12,681 bases of DNA. Source: CAZALT01 sp964485515. Its GTDB lineage: Bacteria > Actinomycetota > Acidimicrobiia > Acidimicrobiales > Acidimicrobilacustridaceae. The first letter of the stretch is position 1. Each line of letters begins with the position of its first letter. The stretch is from assembly GCA_964485515.1 (NCBI GenBank), contig CAZALT010000100.1, positions 1 through 12,681 on the forward strand, given 5' to 3'. A program made the translations under genes and the position numbers. Below, piece after piece: positions 1 to 6,668 of this stretch. The notes under the pieces are model-generated. The model searched no databases. It saw only the letters and a list, made by a program, of their open reading frames with translations, and was not told where the DNA came from.

Positions 1-1247
1 TAGGGCTTGCCCTTGTTCGGATCGGGTTCACGGGGAAGCCCGAGGTTGCGCTCGGCGATGATGTTGCGCTGGATCTGGTCGGTACCGCCGTAGATCGACG
101 ATGCGGCCGAGAACACCATCGCCTCGGCGTACACGCCGTCGCCTTCGCCGTCTGCATCGGCGAGCTGGCCCTCCGGTCCGAGGACGGACATGCTGATCTC
201 CGCGGCCAGCTTCACGATGCGGGTCTGGCCGATCTTGCCGGTGCTGGCCACGTGTGCCCCGCCTCCGCGTGCAGCCTCGGCCTTGCCCCGCTCGGCGTTC
301 CAGCGGCCGGTCGCGCTGAACGAGTAGAGGCGGGCCAGGTCCTGGCGGATGTGCGGATCGTCGGTGGCGCCGCGCTTGCGGGCGAGAGCGATGACGTCGT
401 CGTAGGTGAGCACCAGCTTCTTGGTGGTCTTCTCCTGGGTCGCGGCCTCCCCTGCCTTGCGACCGTGGCCGTAGAACCCGTTCTTCTCGCCGCCGAGCGG
501 GTACATGCTGTGGCCACCACCCGAACCGATGCCGGTGCGTTCGAAGTGCAGGGTGGTCTGCGTGACCATCCAGCCGTTGCCCTCGCCGCCGATGAGGTCG
601 GCATCGAGTGCGACCGCGTCGTCGATGAAGATCTCGTTGAACACGGCCTGACCGGTCATCTCCACGAGCGGGCGGATCGTGACACCGGGCTGCTCGAGGT
701 TGAACGCGAACCACGACAGGCCGGCGTGCTTCTGCACGTCGAAGTCGGTGCGGGCGATGAGCATGGCCCAGTTGGCCTCCATCGCCATGGACGACCACAC
801 CTTCTGGCCGTTGATGATCCACCGGTCGCCGTCGCGCTCGGCTCGTGTCGTGAGGCCCGCCAGATCGGATCCGGCACCAGGCTCGCTGAACAGCTGCGCC
901 CACGCGAGCCGGCCTTCGAGGACCGGCGTGACGTGCCGTTCGATCTGCTCGGGCGTGCCCTGCGTGAGGATCGTCGGCGCCGCCATCAGCAGTCCGAGCC
1001 CGCCCGGCGGGAGCAGTGCGCCGTAGGCCTTGAACGCGCCACGCACCACGCCCTCGGAGCGGCGTTCGAGGCCCTTGCCGCCCTGTTCAGGGGTGAAGTG
1101 GGGTGCCGTCCACCCGGAGTCAGCGCAGATCTTCCACCAGTCGTCGACGAGCAGTTCGGGATCCCAGTTCTCGTCGAGCCACTGGGTGACCTCGGCGGCG
1201 AGCGCGGCGTCCGAGCCGGCCTGCACGTCTTCGTTCTCGTCACCCAT
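1..1247 (-). CDS. Acyl-CoA dehydrogenase, near-complete, cut at the window edge
   Basis: FAD-dependent alpha,beta-dehydrogenation of an acyl-CoA thioester. The visible 415 residues start at ATG (1245-1247), 6 bases after a GGAGG ribosome site. The last two bases read TA, so a stop may follow immediately and little is likely missing. Landmarks are an N-terminal helical domain (about 1-110), the flavin/substrate motif FSEPGAGSDL (120-129), INGQKVW (145-151) in the beta domain, and a C-terminal helical domain ending IYGGTDQIQRN (385-395). The position that holds the catalytic Glu in medium-chain enzymes (YEGT) is Gly here. E236 in LHFERTG sits where isovaleryl-CoA dehydrogenase and the mycobacterial FadE26 type carry their base, so it is the likely catalytic residue (family knowledge plus alignment by eye). 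It is divergent from the hydratase at 1434, with a shared operator-like motif between them. The substrate is unknown. Confidence 0.93.
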   Translation of the reverse strand, partial: MGDENEDVQAGSDAALAAEVTQWLDENWDPELLVDDWWKICADSGWTAPHFTPEQGGKGLERRSEGVVRGAFKAYGALLPPGGLGLLMAAPTILTQGTPEQIERHVTPVLEGRLAWAQLFSEPGAGSDLAGLTTRAERDGDRWIINGQKVWSSMAMEANWAMLIARTDFDVQKHAGLSWFAFNLEQPGVTIRPLVEMTGQAVFNEIFIDDAVALDADLIGGEGNGWMVTQTTLHFERTGIGSGGGHSMYPLGGEKNGFYGHGRKAGEAATQEKTTKKLVLTYDDVIALARKRGATDDPHIRQDLARLYSFSATGRWNAERGKAEAARGGGAHVASTGKIGQTRIVKLAAEISMSVLGPEGQLADADGEGDGVYAEAMVFSAASSIYGGTDQIQRNIIAERNLGLPREPDPNKGKP

Positions 1248-1335
1248 CTCGAACCTCCACGGTCGATCCCCCGGGCCGGCGTGGCCCCCTGCGCTCCTGG
1301 TCCGACCCGAGGCGGGGCGGATCAGGGACTGGAAA

Positions 1336-1350
1336 CCTTTAGATGTTAAC
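1336..1350 (-). promoter_or_regulatory. Operator-like motif, copy A
   Basis: CCTTTAGATGTTAAC on the plus strand matches the window consensus CCTCTAGATGTTTAC at 13 of 15 positions. It lies between the divergent acyl-CoA dehydrogenase (start 1247) and hydratase (start 1434), about 90 bases from each. Read on the minus strand (GTTAACATCTAAAGG), it points toward the dehydrogenase, in the same sense relative to its target as copies B and C. The binding protein is unknown. Confidence 0.55.
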
Positions 1351-1433
1351 CGTAAGGTGGAACCCGCAAGCAAGGCGGCCGGACACCACGCGCAACCGCG
1401 TGCACCGGCGCCGGAACGGTGAGGGAGACAAGC

Positions 1434-2529
1434 GTGAGCAACGGACGGGTGCGGGTCGAGCGCGACGAGAAGACCCACATCGCCCGCGTCACCCTCGACA
1501 ACCCGGAGCGCAAGAACGCGTACGGGCCCGAGATGCGCAATGAGCTGTTCTCGCAGCTCCAGGACCTCGCTTACGACGACTCCATCAAGGTGGTGCTGCT
1601 GCGCGGCGAGGGCGGCGTGTTCAGCACGGGCGCTGACATGAACAACGCCTACGCCTGGTACGGCGGCAAGAAGGGCAAGTCCGAGCAGGTCACCGCGCAA
1701 GCGGCCGCAGGTGACGACCAAGCGGCGAGCACCGGCGACGAAGCGTTCTCCGGCTCGGCGGGCGACGGCNNNNNNNNNNNNNNNNNNNNNNNNNNNNNNN
1801 NNNNNNNNNNNNNNNNNNNNNNNNNNNNNNNNNNNNNNNNNNNNNNNNNNNNNNNNNNNNNNNNNNNNNGGCGACGGCCCGGCGAATCAGGCAGGGACAC
1901 CGGTCAAGAAGCGCCGCCGTGGCCCCAGCCAGCGTCGCCGCCTCAACGTCGACCGCCAGATCTTCGACTTCTACCGCTTCTGGCAGGGCTACCCCAAGGT
2001 CACCGTGGCCGAGGTGTCGGGCTACGCCCTCGGCGGCGGCTTCGAGCTCGCCCTCATGGCCGACATCGGCATCGTCGCCAGCGACACCGTCATGGGCTCC
2101 CCCGCCACCCGCTTCCTCGGGCCGGCGCTCGGCTCGATCCACATGTTCTTCCATCGCCTCGGCCCGGTGCTCACCCGCCGGCTCCTGCTCACCGGCGACA
2201 CCATCAAGGCCTCCGAGCTCGAGAACGCCAACGTGTTCACCGAGATCGTCGACCCGTCGATCGTCGGCGACCGTGCCCAGTGGTGGGCCGAGAAGGCATC
2301 ACGCATGCCGGCCGACGGCATCGTCATCGCCAAGGAAGCCTTCCGCCTCGTCGAGCAGCTCCAGGCGTACCAGGGCGAAGAAGTCCTCAACTACATGTTC
2401 CACAGCTACGGGACGAACCTCAGCTTCGAGGACGACGAGTTCAACTTCGTCAAGACCCGAGCCGAGCACGGAACCAAGAAGGCCTTCGCCCTGCGCGACG
2501 AGCACTTCGACATCCCCTGGGGCGAGTAG
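1434..2529 (+). CDS. Enoyl-CoA hydratase/isomerase (crotonase fold), interrupted by an assembly gap
   Basis: Crotonase-superfamily enzyme acting on an enoyl-CoA. The chosen GTG start (1434) follows GAGGGA at 1421-1426 with 7 bases spacing; an in-frame GTG at 1419 lacks such a site. The N-terminal piece (112 residues) carries LDNPERKNAYGP (21-32) and the oxyanion-hole segment FSTGADM (63-69). After the N run come GYALGGGFELALMADI, whose Glu aligns with Glu144 of rat crotonase, and FLGPALG, where the second catalytic Glu (Glu164) is not evident. The stop is TAG at 2527-2529. The last 9 bases before the gap equal the first 9 after it; merging them gives one continuous frame of 328 residues. In that model residues of about 77-133 form a long polar insertion (K/A/G/D/S-rich, ending KKRRRGPSQRRR) that most crotonases lack. 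The precise reaction, hydratase or isomerase, is undecided. Confidence 0.88.
1770..1869. other. Assembly gap 1 (100 N), inside the hydratase gene
   Basis: A placeholder of exactly 100 N. The flanks are both GGCGACGGC (1761-1769 and 1870-1878). The reading frames on the two sides differ by one with 100 N in place, but agree if the two 9-mers are overlapped. The contigs may therefore simply overlap with nothing missing. Confidence 0.95.
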
Positions 2530-2579
2530 TCCCGCTCTGTGGGCCATCAGCGCTTCGAGATCACGATGTGGACGCTAGG

Positions 2580-2978
2580 TCACCTCGACGGATCGATACG
2601 TTCCACGGTCGTCACGCGATCGACCGCCTTGTCGAACGATGCGACCCGCTCCACCCCCGTGCTTTCCGCACAGGCGACGAGATACGCCTCGGCGAAGTCC
2701 AAGCCATCGACCTCATAGACCTCGATGGCCCGGAGCAGCAGCGCCGGATCAACCGTGACGATCGCTTCGAACGCGACCAGCGATCTCATCAACTCGGCGA
2801 TCTGCACCCGAGGCGTCTCGTAGAAGGACTCGAGCACATAGACCGTCTCCGCCACGATGAGGTCAGCGAGCAGGAGCTCGGTGGCCTCGTTCAGGTACCG
2901 CGTCGCTGCCGCCGCCACCTCAGGCGGATCAGCCGTCAGGTGCCTGATGAGGATGTTCGTGTCGACGAACGCGCTCAC
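2580..2978 (-). CDS. vapC: VapC-type PIN-domain ribonuclease toxin
   Basis: A 132-residue single PIN domain. Toxins of this family cleave RNA, often tRNA or rRNA, using Mg2+ held by a cluster of acidic residues. The expected acidic residues are visible: D6 in FVDTN (with N8), E44 in AETVYVLE, D94 in DGLDFAEAYL and D116 in SFDKAVD. The start is GTG at 2976-2978, whose GTGA overlaps the antitoxin stop by 4 bases, so the two are translationally coupled. The stop is TGA (2580-2582), converging on the hydratase stop at 2529. Length and layout are ordinary for VapC, and all catalytic positions are intact, so the toxin is probably active. The RNA target cannot be read from the sequence. Confidence 0.93.
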   Translation of the reverse strand: MSAFVDTNILIRHLTADPPEVAAAATRYLNEATELLLADLIVAETVYVLESFYETPRVQIAELMRSLVAFEAIVTVDPALLLRAIEVYEVDGLDFAEAYLVACAESTGVERVASFDKAVDRVTTVERIDPSR

Positions 2979-3223
2979 CGCTTCTTGGCGGCTCGGGTCG
3001 AGCGTGTCCTTCGGACGACGTCATCCCATGCGACGTTGCGCTTGTCGGCAGAGACGGCGACAGTCCCAGCCAGATCGAGGAAATCCGGGGTGCGGGCGAG
3101 CACAGCCCGATTGCCATCGACCCGGAAGACCACGTCGTCCCCCTCCTCCAATCCGAGCGCGTCACGCACGGCTTTGGGCACAGTGACCTGACCCTTCGAG
3201 GTCAGCTTCGCAGCAACATCCAT
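2975..3223 (-). CDS. vapB: AbrB/SpoVT-type antitoxin (VapB family)
   Basis: An 82-residue antitoxin partner of the PIN toxin. The N-terminal swapped-hairpin DNA-binding domain (about 4-47) shows the typical KLTSKGQVTVPKAVRDALGL (6-25) followed by EEGDDVVFRVDGNRAVL. The C-terminal half (about 48-82, with W66 and a basic tail ending AAKKR) is where such antitoxins usually wrap the toxin. The ATG at 3221-3223 follows AAGGAG with 5 bases spacing. The gene precedes vapC with a 4-base overlap. In this family the toxin-antitoxin complex represses its own promoter, which fits the inverted repeat just upstream. The pair is unrelated in function to the catabolic genes around it and looks like an insertion into the locus. 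Confidence 0.92.
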   Translation of the reverse strand: MDVAAKLTSKGQVTVPKAVRDALGLEEGDDVVFRVDGNRAVLARTPDFLDLAGTVAVSADKRNVAWDDVVRRTRSTRAAKKR

Positions 3224-3230
3224 GACGACT

Positions 3231-3257
3231 CCTTACCTACTCGATGATGTAAGGATA
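3231..3257 (-). promoter_or_regulatory. vapBC promoter and candidate operator (inverted repeat)
   Basis: CCTTAC (3231-3236) and GTAAGG (3249-3254) form an inverted repeat with a 12-base spacer. It starts 7 bases upstream of the vapB start codon and takes in part of the AAGGAG ribosome site. On the minus strand TATCCT (3252-3257) fits a -10 box, placing the repeat across the presumed transcription start. A repressor bound here could block both initiation and early elongation. No convincing -35 box was found. Confidence 0.5.
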
Positions 3258-3363
3258 CCCGAGAGCGGTCGGCTTCTCGCTGAATCGACTGCTCGCGCAC
3301 GCTCGCCGTGCCTCACGATGCACGTCGCGCGGGCCGTGAAGTCACGACCCACCTGAACCGAGG

Positions 3364-4533
3364 TCAGCCTCGCGGCAGTCCGCAGCGGTGCTGGGCGATG
3401 AGGTTGCGCTGCACCTCGCTGCTGCCGGCGTAGATCGTGCTGCCGAGGGAGAAGCGCAGGATGTGCTCGATGTGGCCGTGCCCGATCGCGGTGGGATCGA
3501 GACGGGACCGCAACGCATCGGGGCCCACCGCAGCCGTGATGGCCTCGCCGTGCTTGACGATGGACTCGGTGCTGAAGAGCTTGCTCATCGGGCCTTCGGA
3601 GATCGGCACCTGGCCGACCTCTTCCATCCACGTCGTGCGCAGCTCGAGCAGCTCGGCGACCTCCAGATCGGTGGCCGCTTCGATGAGCGCACGGCGGATC
3701 GGATCGCGCTCCATCGGCACGGAGCCTGCGGCGTCGGCTTCCTTGGCCCAGTGCTCGGCGTGCTCGAGGGCACGGGCGAGATGCGGGCTGAAGGCAGCGG
3801 AGTGCTCGTCCTGGAGCGCCACCATGAGCGATCCCCATCCGGCGCCGACGTCGCTGATGCGCCACTTGTCCTCGACGAAGACGTCGGCGTAGAAGGTGAT
3901 GTTGGTGCGCTCGCCAGAGATGGTGGTGACGCGCTGCACCTCGATGCCGGGCAAGTCCATCGGCAGCAAGAACGTGGTGAGCCCGCGGTGCCGCTTGCTG
4001 TCGGGATCGGTGCGGGCGAGGAGGAACACGTACTCGCAGAGGTGCGCGTTCGTCGTGAACATCTTCTGCCCGTCGACGATCCAGCCTCCGAACGGTGCGT
4101 TCGGATCGGCGAGGCGCGCCTTGGTCTGCACGGTCGCCACGTCGGAGCCGGCCTCGGGCTCGCTCATTCCGAGGGCGATGGTGACCTCACCGGCCACGAC
4201 CTGGTCGACGATCGGCTGGAGCTCGGGGCCGCCGACCTGGCGGATGACGTTGGCGACCATGGCGCCGGTGGCGGATGCGTAGATGGGGGCGTCGACCTTG
4301 GTCAGCTCGTCGTTGATGATGTGGACGGCTTCCTTGCCGAGCACCTCGTAGCCGTCGCGCTCCCACTCCGGGACGATCCAGTTCTTCTCGCCGATCGCCG
4401 CGACGAACGCGTCGTTGTGCGAGTCGCCCGACTTGTAGAGCTCGTCGCTGAGCTCGGCCGGGAGGTGCTGGGCGACGAACGCTCGGATCTCCTCGCGCAG
4501 CGCCTGTCCCTCGTCAGAGAATCCGAAATCCAT
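3364..4533 (-). CDS. Acyl-CoA dehydrogenase, catalytic-type subunit of a two-gene pair
   Basis: A 389-residue ACAD of standard length. ATG (4531-4533) overlaps the upstream ACAD stop by 1 base (TGATG), and the stop is TGA (3364-3366). It opens with MDFGFSDEGQALREEIRAFV, typical for the family. LGMSEPEAGSDVA (121-133) is the flavin/substrate loop, WIVDGQKMFTTNA (151-163) lies in the beta domain, and the C-terminus carries GSTIYAGSSEVQRNLIA (364-380). The medium-chain catalytic Glu position is not Glu here (YAGS). E243 in ALQDEHSA sits at the isovaleryl-CoA dehydrogenase/FadE26-type position and is the likely base. Mycobacterial steroid side-chain ACADs act as alpha2-beta2 heterotetramers encoded by adjacent genes, and the tight coupling with the next gene suggests the same here. 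The substrate is unknown; a bulky CoA ester is plausible. Confidence 0.93.
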   Translation of the reverse strand: MDFGFSDEGQALREEIRAFVAQHLPAELSDELYKSGDSHNDAFVAAIGEKNWIVPEWERDGYEVLGKEAVHIINDELTKVDAPIYASATGAMVANVIRQVGGPELQPIVDQVVAGEVTIALGMSEPEAGSDVATVQTKARLADPNAPFGGWIVDGQKMFTTNAHLCEYVFLLARTDPDSKRHRGLTTFLLPMDLPGIEVQRVTTISGERTNITFYADVFVEDKWRISDVGAGWGSLMVALQDEHSAAFSPHLARALEHAEHWAKEADAAGSVPMERDPIRRALIEAATDLEVAELLELRTTWMEEVGQVPISEGPMSKLFSTESIVKHGEAITAAVGPDALRSRLDPTAIGHGHIEHILRFSLGSTIYAGSSEVQRNLIAQHRCGLPRG

Positions 4534-5582
4534 CAGCCCTGCACTCCTTCGTCTTGCCCGATCTTGCCGTAGCGCGCGTCCGCGGCCCGCTGGTAGGCCA
4601 CGTCGGCGTCGCCCCAAACCCGGGACCACCCGCGCGCCCGTCGGTAGTGCAGCTGCATGTCGTACTCGAGCATGAACCCGTAGCCGCCGTGGGTGTGGAT
4701 GGCGTCGTACGTGGTCTTCTCGGCAGCCTTGGCGGTGAAGGCGAAGGCCATGGCGGCGAGCTCCCGGGCCCGGGGGTTGTCGGTGTCGATCGCCCACGCG
4801 CCCTTGCGGGTGATGAGCTGGGCGCCGTCGAGCGCCGTGGCGTCGTCGGCCAGCGGGTGAGATATGCCCTGGAAGGTGCCGATGAGCTTGCCGAAGGCGA
4901 TGCGCTCGGTGGCGTACTCGCATGCGATGGCGAGCGAAGCGGTCGCGAGACCGTGCATGGCCGCTGCGGTGAGGAGCAGCCACTCGTCGAGGGCGTGCTC
5001 GAACGCGGCGACGGCGTCGGGGCCAGCCACCAACTCGACCTCCTCGCCGATGGTGACGTCGGCGAGCGGAGCGTCGGCCAGGTTGCTGACGACGGTGCGG
5101 TTGGCATCGCTGACGGGGACGAGCACGAGGCGCTCTCCGTCGAGCACGACGATCTGATCGGCGACGACGCCAGCGGGAACCAGCCCGAGCTTGCCGCCGA
5201 CCGGACCGTGCAGGGCGATGGTGACGATCGAGGTGCCTTCCAGCGCGCCGCTCAGCGCCTCGAGCGCGGCGGGCGTGGCCACGGTGGCGAGCAGCCGGGC
5301 CGCGACCTGGGTCTCGATGATCGGAGCCGCAGCGGAGGCCTTGCCGATCTGCTCGGCGACGAGCACGAGGTCGAGGAACGATGCGCCCCACCCGCCCCGC
5401 TCCTCGCCGACCGCCATGAGGACGGCGCCCATCTCGATGAGGGTCTCCCACAGCTTGGGGTCGAAGCCCGGCGTGTCGGACGTCTCGGCCTCTCGAACCG
5501 ACTCGGCGTCGAAGCCGTCGGCGAGCAGGGCCGCGAACGAGGTCACGAGCAGGTCTTGTTCTTCGCTCAGCGCGAGATCCAC
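4533..5582 (-). CDS. Acyl-CoA dehydrogenase, partner subunit
   Basis: A 349-residue ACAD, somewhat short for the family (about 380-400). The GTG start (5580-5582) gives VDLALSEEQDLLVTSFAALL and follows AAGGAAG with about 9 bases spacing; no ATG serves this frame nearby. The beta domain (about 118-195) is reduced and lacks the SEP.AGSD loop of its neighbour. The C-terminal domain is well kept: YATERIAFGKLIGTFQGI (223-240), which in related enzymes contacts FAD across the dimer, and THGGYGFMLEYDMQLHYRRAR (297-317). This split of motifs matches the FadE27/FadE29-like half of heterotetrameric ACADs, where one active site forms per heterodimer (family knowledge). The stop overlaps the start of the following ACAD. 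It probably forms one transcription unit with that gene, possibly with the regulator upstream. Confidence 0.9.
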   Translation of the reverse strand: MDLALSEEQDLLVTSFAALLADGFDAESVREAETSDTPGFDPKLWETLIEMGAVLMAVGEERGGWGASFLDLVLVAEQIGKASAAAPIIETQVAARLLATVATPAALEALSGALEGTSIVTIALHGPVGGKLGLVPAGVVADQIVVLDGERLVLVPVSDANRTVVSNLADAPLADVTIGEEVELVAGPDAVAAFEHALDEWLLLTAAAMHGLATASLAIACEYATERIAFGKLIGTFQGISHPLADDATALDGAQLITRKGAWAIDTDNPRARELAAMAFAFTAKAAEKTTYDAIHTHGGYGFMLEYDMQLHYRRARGWSRVWGDADVAYQRAADARYGKIGQDEGVQG

Positions 5583-5604
5583 GGGCGTGCACTTCCTTGA
5601 CGTT

Positions 5605-5636
5605 GCCGAATCGGGTGGATTGAACCGCGATTCAGC
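5605..5636. promoter_or_regulatory. Inverted repeat upstream of the ACAD pair
   Basis: The arms 5605-5613 (GCCGAATCG) and 5628-5636 (CGATTCAGC) pair at 8 of 9 positions across a 14-base spacer. The repeat begins 23 bases upstream of the GTG start of the ACAD pair, so it could be an operator or a 5'-leader hairpin. It does not resemble the CCTCTAGATG motif found elsewhere in the window. Confidence 0.3.
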
Positions 5637-5677
5637 GTAGAGGTCCAACCGACCGGGGCGATCAGCTGGTTGGTCAG

Positions 5678-5777
5678 NNNNNNNNNNNNNNNNNNNNNNN
5701 NNNNNNNNNNNNNNNNNNNNNNNNNNNNNNNNNNNNNNNNNNNNNNNNNNNNNNNNNNNNNNNNNNNNNNNNNNNNN
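5678..5777. other. Assembly gap 2 (100 N), between the regulator and the ACAD pair
   Basis: A placeholder of exactly 100 N, 5 bases beyond the regulator stop codon. GGCGATCAG occurs on both sides (5657-5665 and 5778-5786), followed by similar but not identical bases. A poorly resolved overlap or a short repeat may therefore have broken the assembly. Confidence 0.95.
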
Positions 5778-5782
5778 GGCGA

Positions 5783-6544
5783 TCAGTGGTGGTCGAGGAG
5801 GTCGACGACGGTCGATGCCTCCTGGCCGAGCATGACCTTGCCGATGACCACCATGTGCGTGCGCCAATGGTCCTCGGCGGCGAGCGCCTCGCCCGCCTCG
5901 ATGAGGTCGACCAGCCGCTTCTGGGACTTCTGGCCTCGGCGCCGGGTGGCCACCGATCCGGAGTCGCCGTCGACCTGGCTGATGGCCGCCACGGCGCGCA
6001 CCACGATCTCGTTGAGCATCTCGGCCACGATCGTGACCGTCTGGTTCCTGGCCAGGGCGACGAGCTGCTCGTGGAACTCGCCGTTGGCGACGGCATACGC
6101 CTCGGGGTCCTCGATGACGGCCTCTTCGGCCTCGATCAGCCGCCGGAGCTCGGCGACGGCCGCCTTGCGGTTGCGCAGGCCGGCGATGGTGCGCGCCGCC
6201 ATCGGCTCGATCATGGCCCGGGCCTCGAACACGTCGGCCAGCGACACGTTGCGGGCCTCGAGCACCACCGCCGCGGTGCGCGCCGTCATCCGTTCGTCCG
6301 GCTCGTGGGCGATCACGCCGCCGTGGACACCACGGACCACGGTGATGAGCCCCTCGGCCTCGAGGATGCGCAACGCCTCGCGCAGCGACGGGCGTGACAC
6401 GCCGAAGCGCTCGACGAGATCGGGCTCGTGGCCGAGCTGGTCGCCCTCGGACAGCTGGCCGCTCACGATGAGGGCGCGCAGCTCGTCCGCGATCTTCTGA
6501 GGCTTCTCGCGGGTCTTGCTCGCTGTGCGCTTTCCCGCGGCCAC
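5783..6544 (-). CDS. GntR-family transcriptional regulator, FadR/FCD type
   Basis: DNA-binding regulator of 253 residues. The N-terminal winged helix (about 14-79) shows the family pattern with PDLVERFGVSRPSLREALRIL (41-61) as the recognition region and a wing RGVHGGVIA (71-79). An FCD ligand-binding domain (about 100-235) follows, with NGEFHEQLVALARNQ (154-168) and H230; the usual central metal-binding His is not obvious near 205-212, so metal dependence is uncertain. The GTG start (6542-6544) lies 6 bases after GGAG; a TTG at 6556 would add four residues but has no ribosome site. FCD regulators typically respond to acyl-CoAs or organic acids. Its position directly upstream of the ACAD pair and beside the SDR makes it the local candidate for controlling the locus, possibly through the repeated motif. 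That link is inference. Confidence 0.92.
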   Translation of the reverse strand: MAAGKRTASKTREKPQKIADELRALIVSGQLSEGDQLGHEPDLVERFGVSRPSLREALRILEAEGLITVVRGVHGGVIAHEPDERMTARTAAVVLEARNVSLADVFEARAMIEPMAARTIAGLRNRKAAVAELRRLIEAEEAVIEDPEAYAVANGEFHEQLVALARNQTVTIVAEMLNEIVVRAVAAISQVDGDSGSVATRRRGQKSQKRLVDLIEAGEALAAEDHWRTHMVVIGKVMLGQEASTVVDLLDHH

Positions 6545-6574
6545 GGGCAACTCCAAGGGGTCGATGAGGCAAGG

Positions 6575-6580
6575 ATCGTA
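6575..6580 (-). promoter_or_regulatory. Possible -10 box for the GntR regulator
   Basis: TACGAT on the minus strand fits TANNNT and lies 30 bases upstream of the GTG start. No clear -35 box was seen; the hairpin at 6594-6620 occupies that area. This is a weak assignment. Confidence 0.25.
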
Positions 6581-6593
6581 CCGCTGGAGGATC

Positions 6594-6620
6594 GAGCGGA
6601 CGGGGGACGCCCGCCCGCTC
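6594..6620 (-). terminator. GC-rich hairpin after the SDR gene, possible terminator
   Basis: Arms 6594-6604 (GAGCGGACGGG) and 6610-6620 (CCCGCCCGCTC) pair at 10 of 11 positions around a 5-base loop. The hairpin lies about 50 bases beyond the SDR stop and before the regulator gene. No U-run follows on the minus strand, so classical intrinsic termination is not shown. It could instead be an operator just upstream of the regulator promoter. Confidence 0.35.
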
Positions 6621-6668
6621 GACTCCTCGGATCAGCTGGTGCGATCGGAGATCAGGCGAGCAGCCGGA

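Noticed and set aside
252..1349. Long plus-strand open frame (365 codons) opposite the first ACAD
   Set aside because: It is antisense to a clear ACAD reading frame, and its translation has no family motif. High GC leaves antisense frames open.
1419..1433. Earlier GTG start for the hydratase at 1419
   Set aside because: The GAGGGA ribosome site lies between 1419 and 1434, so it can only serve the GTG at 1434.
2530..2579. Bidirectional terminator between the converging hydratase and vapC genes
   Set aside because: Only short complementary pieces with long loops were found in these 50 bases, and no convincing hairpin or T-run.
3388..4572. Plus-strand open frame (394 codons) opposite the second ACAD
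   Set aside because: Shadow of the minus-strand ACAD with intact motifs; composition is Arg/Gly/Val/Asp-rich without recognisable domains.
4554..5600. Plus-strand open frame (348 codons) opposite the partner ACAD
   Set aside because: Antisense to a gene with clear ACAD C-terminal motifs and no ribosome site of its own.
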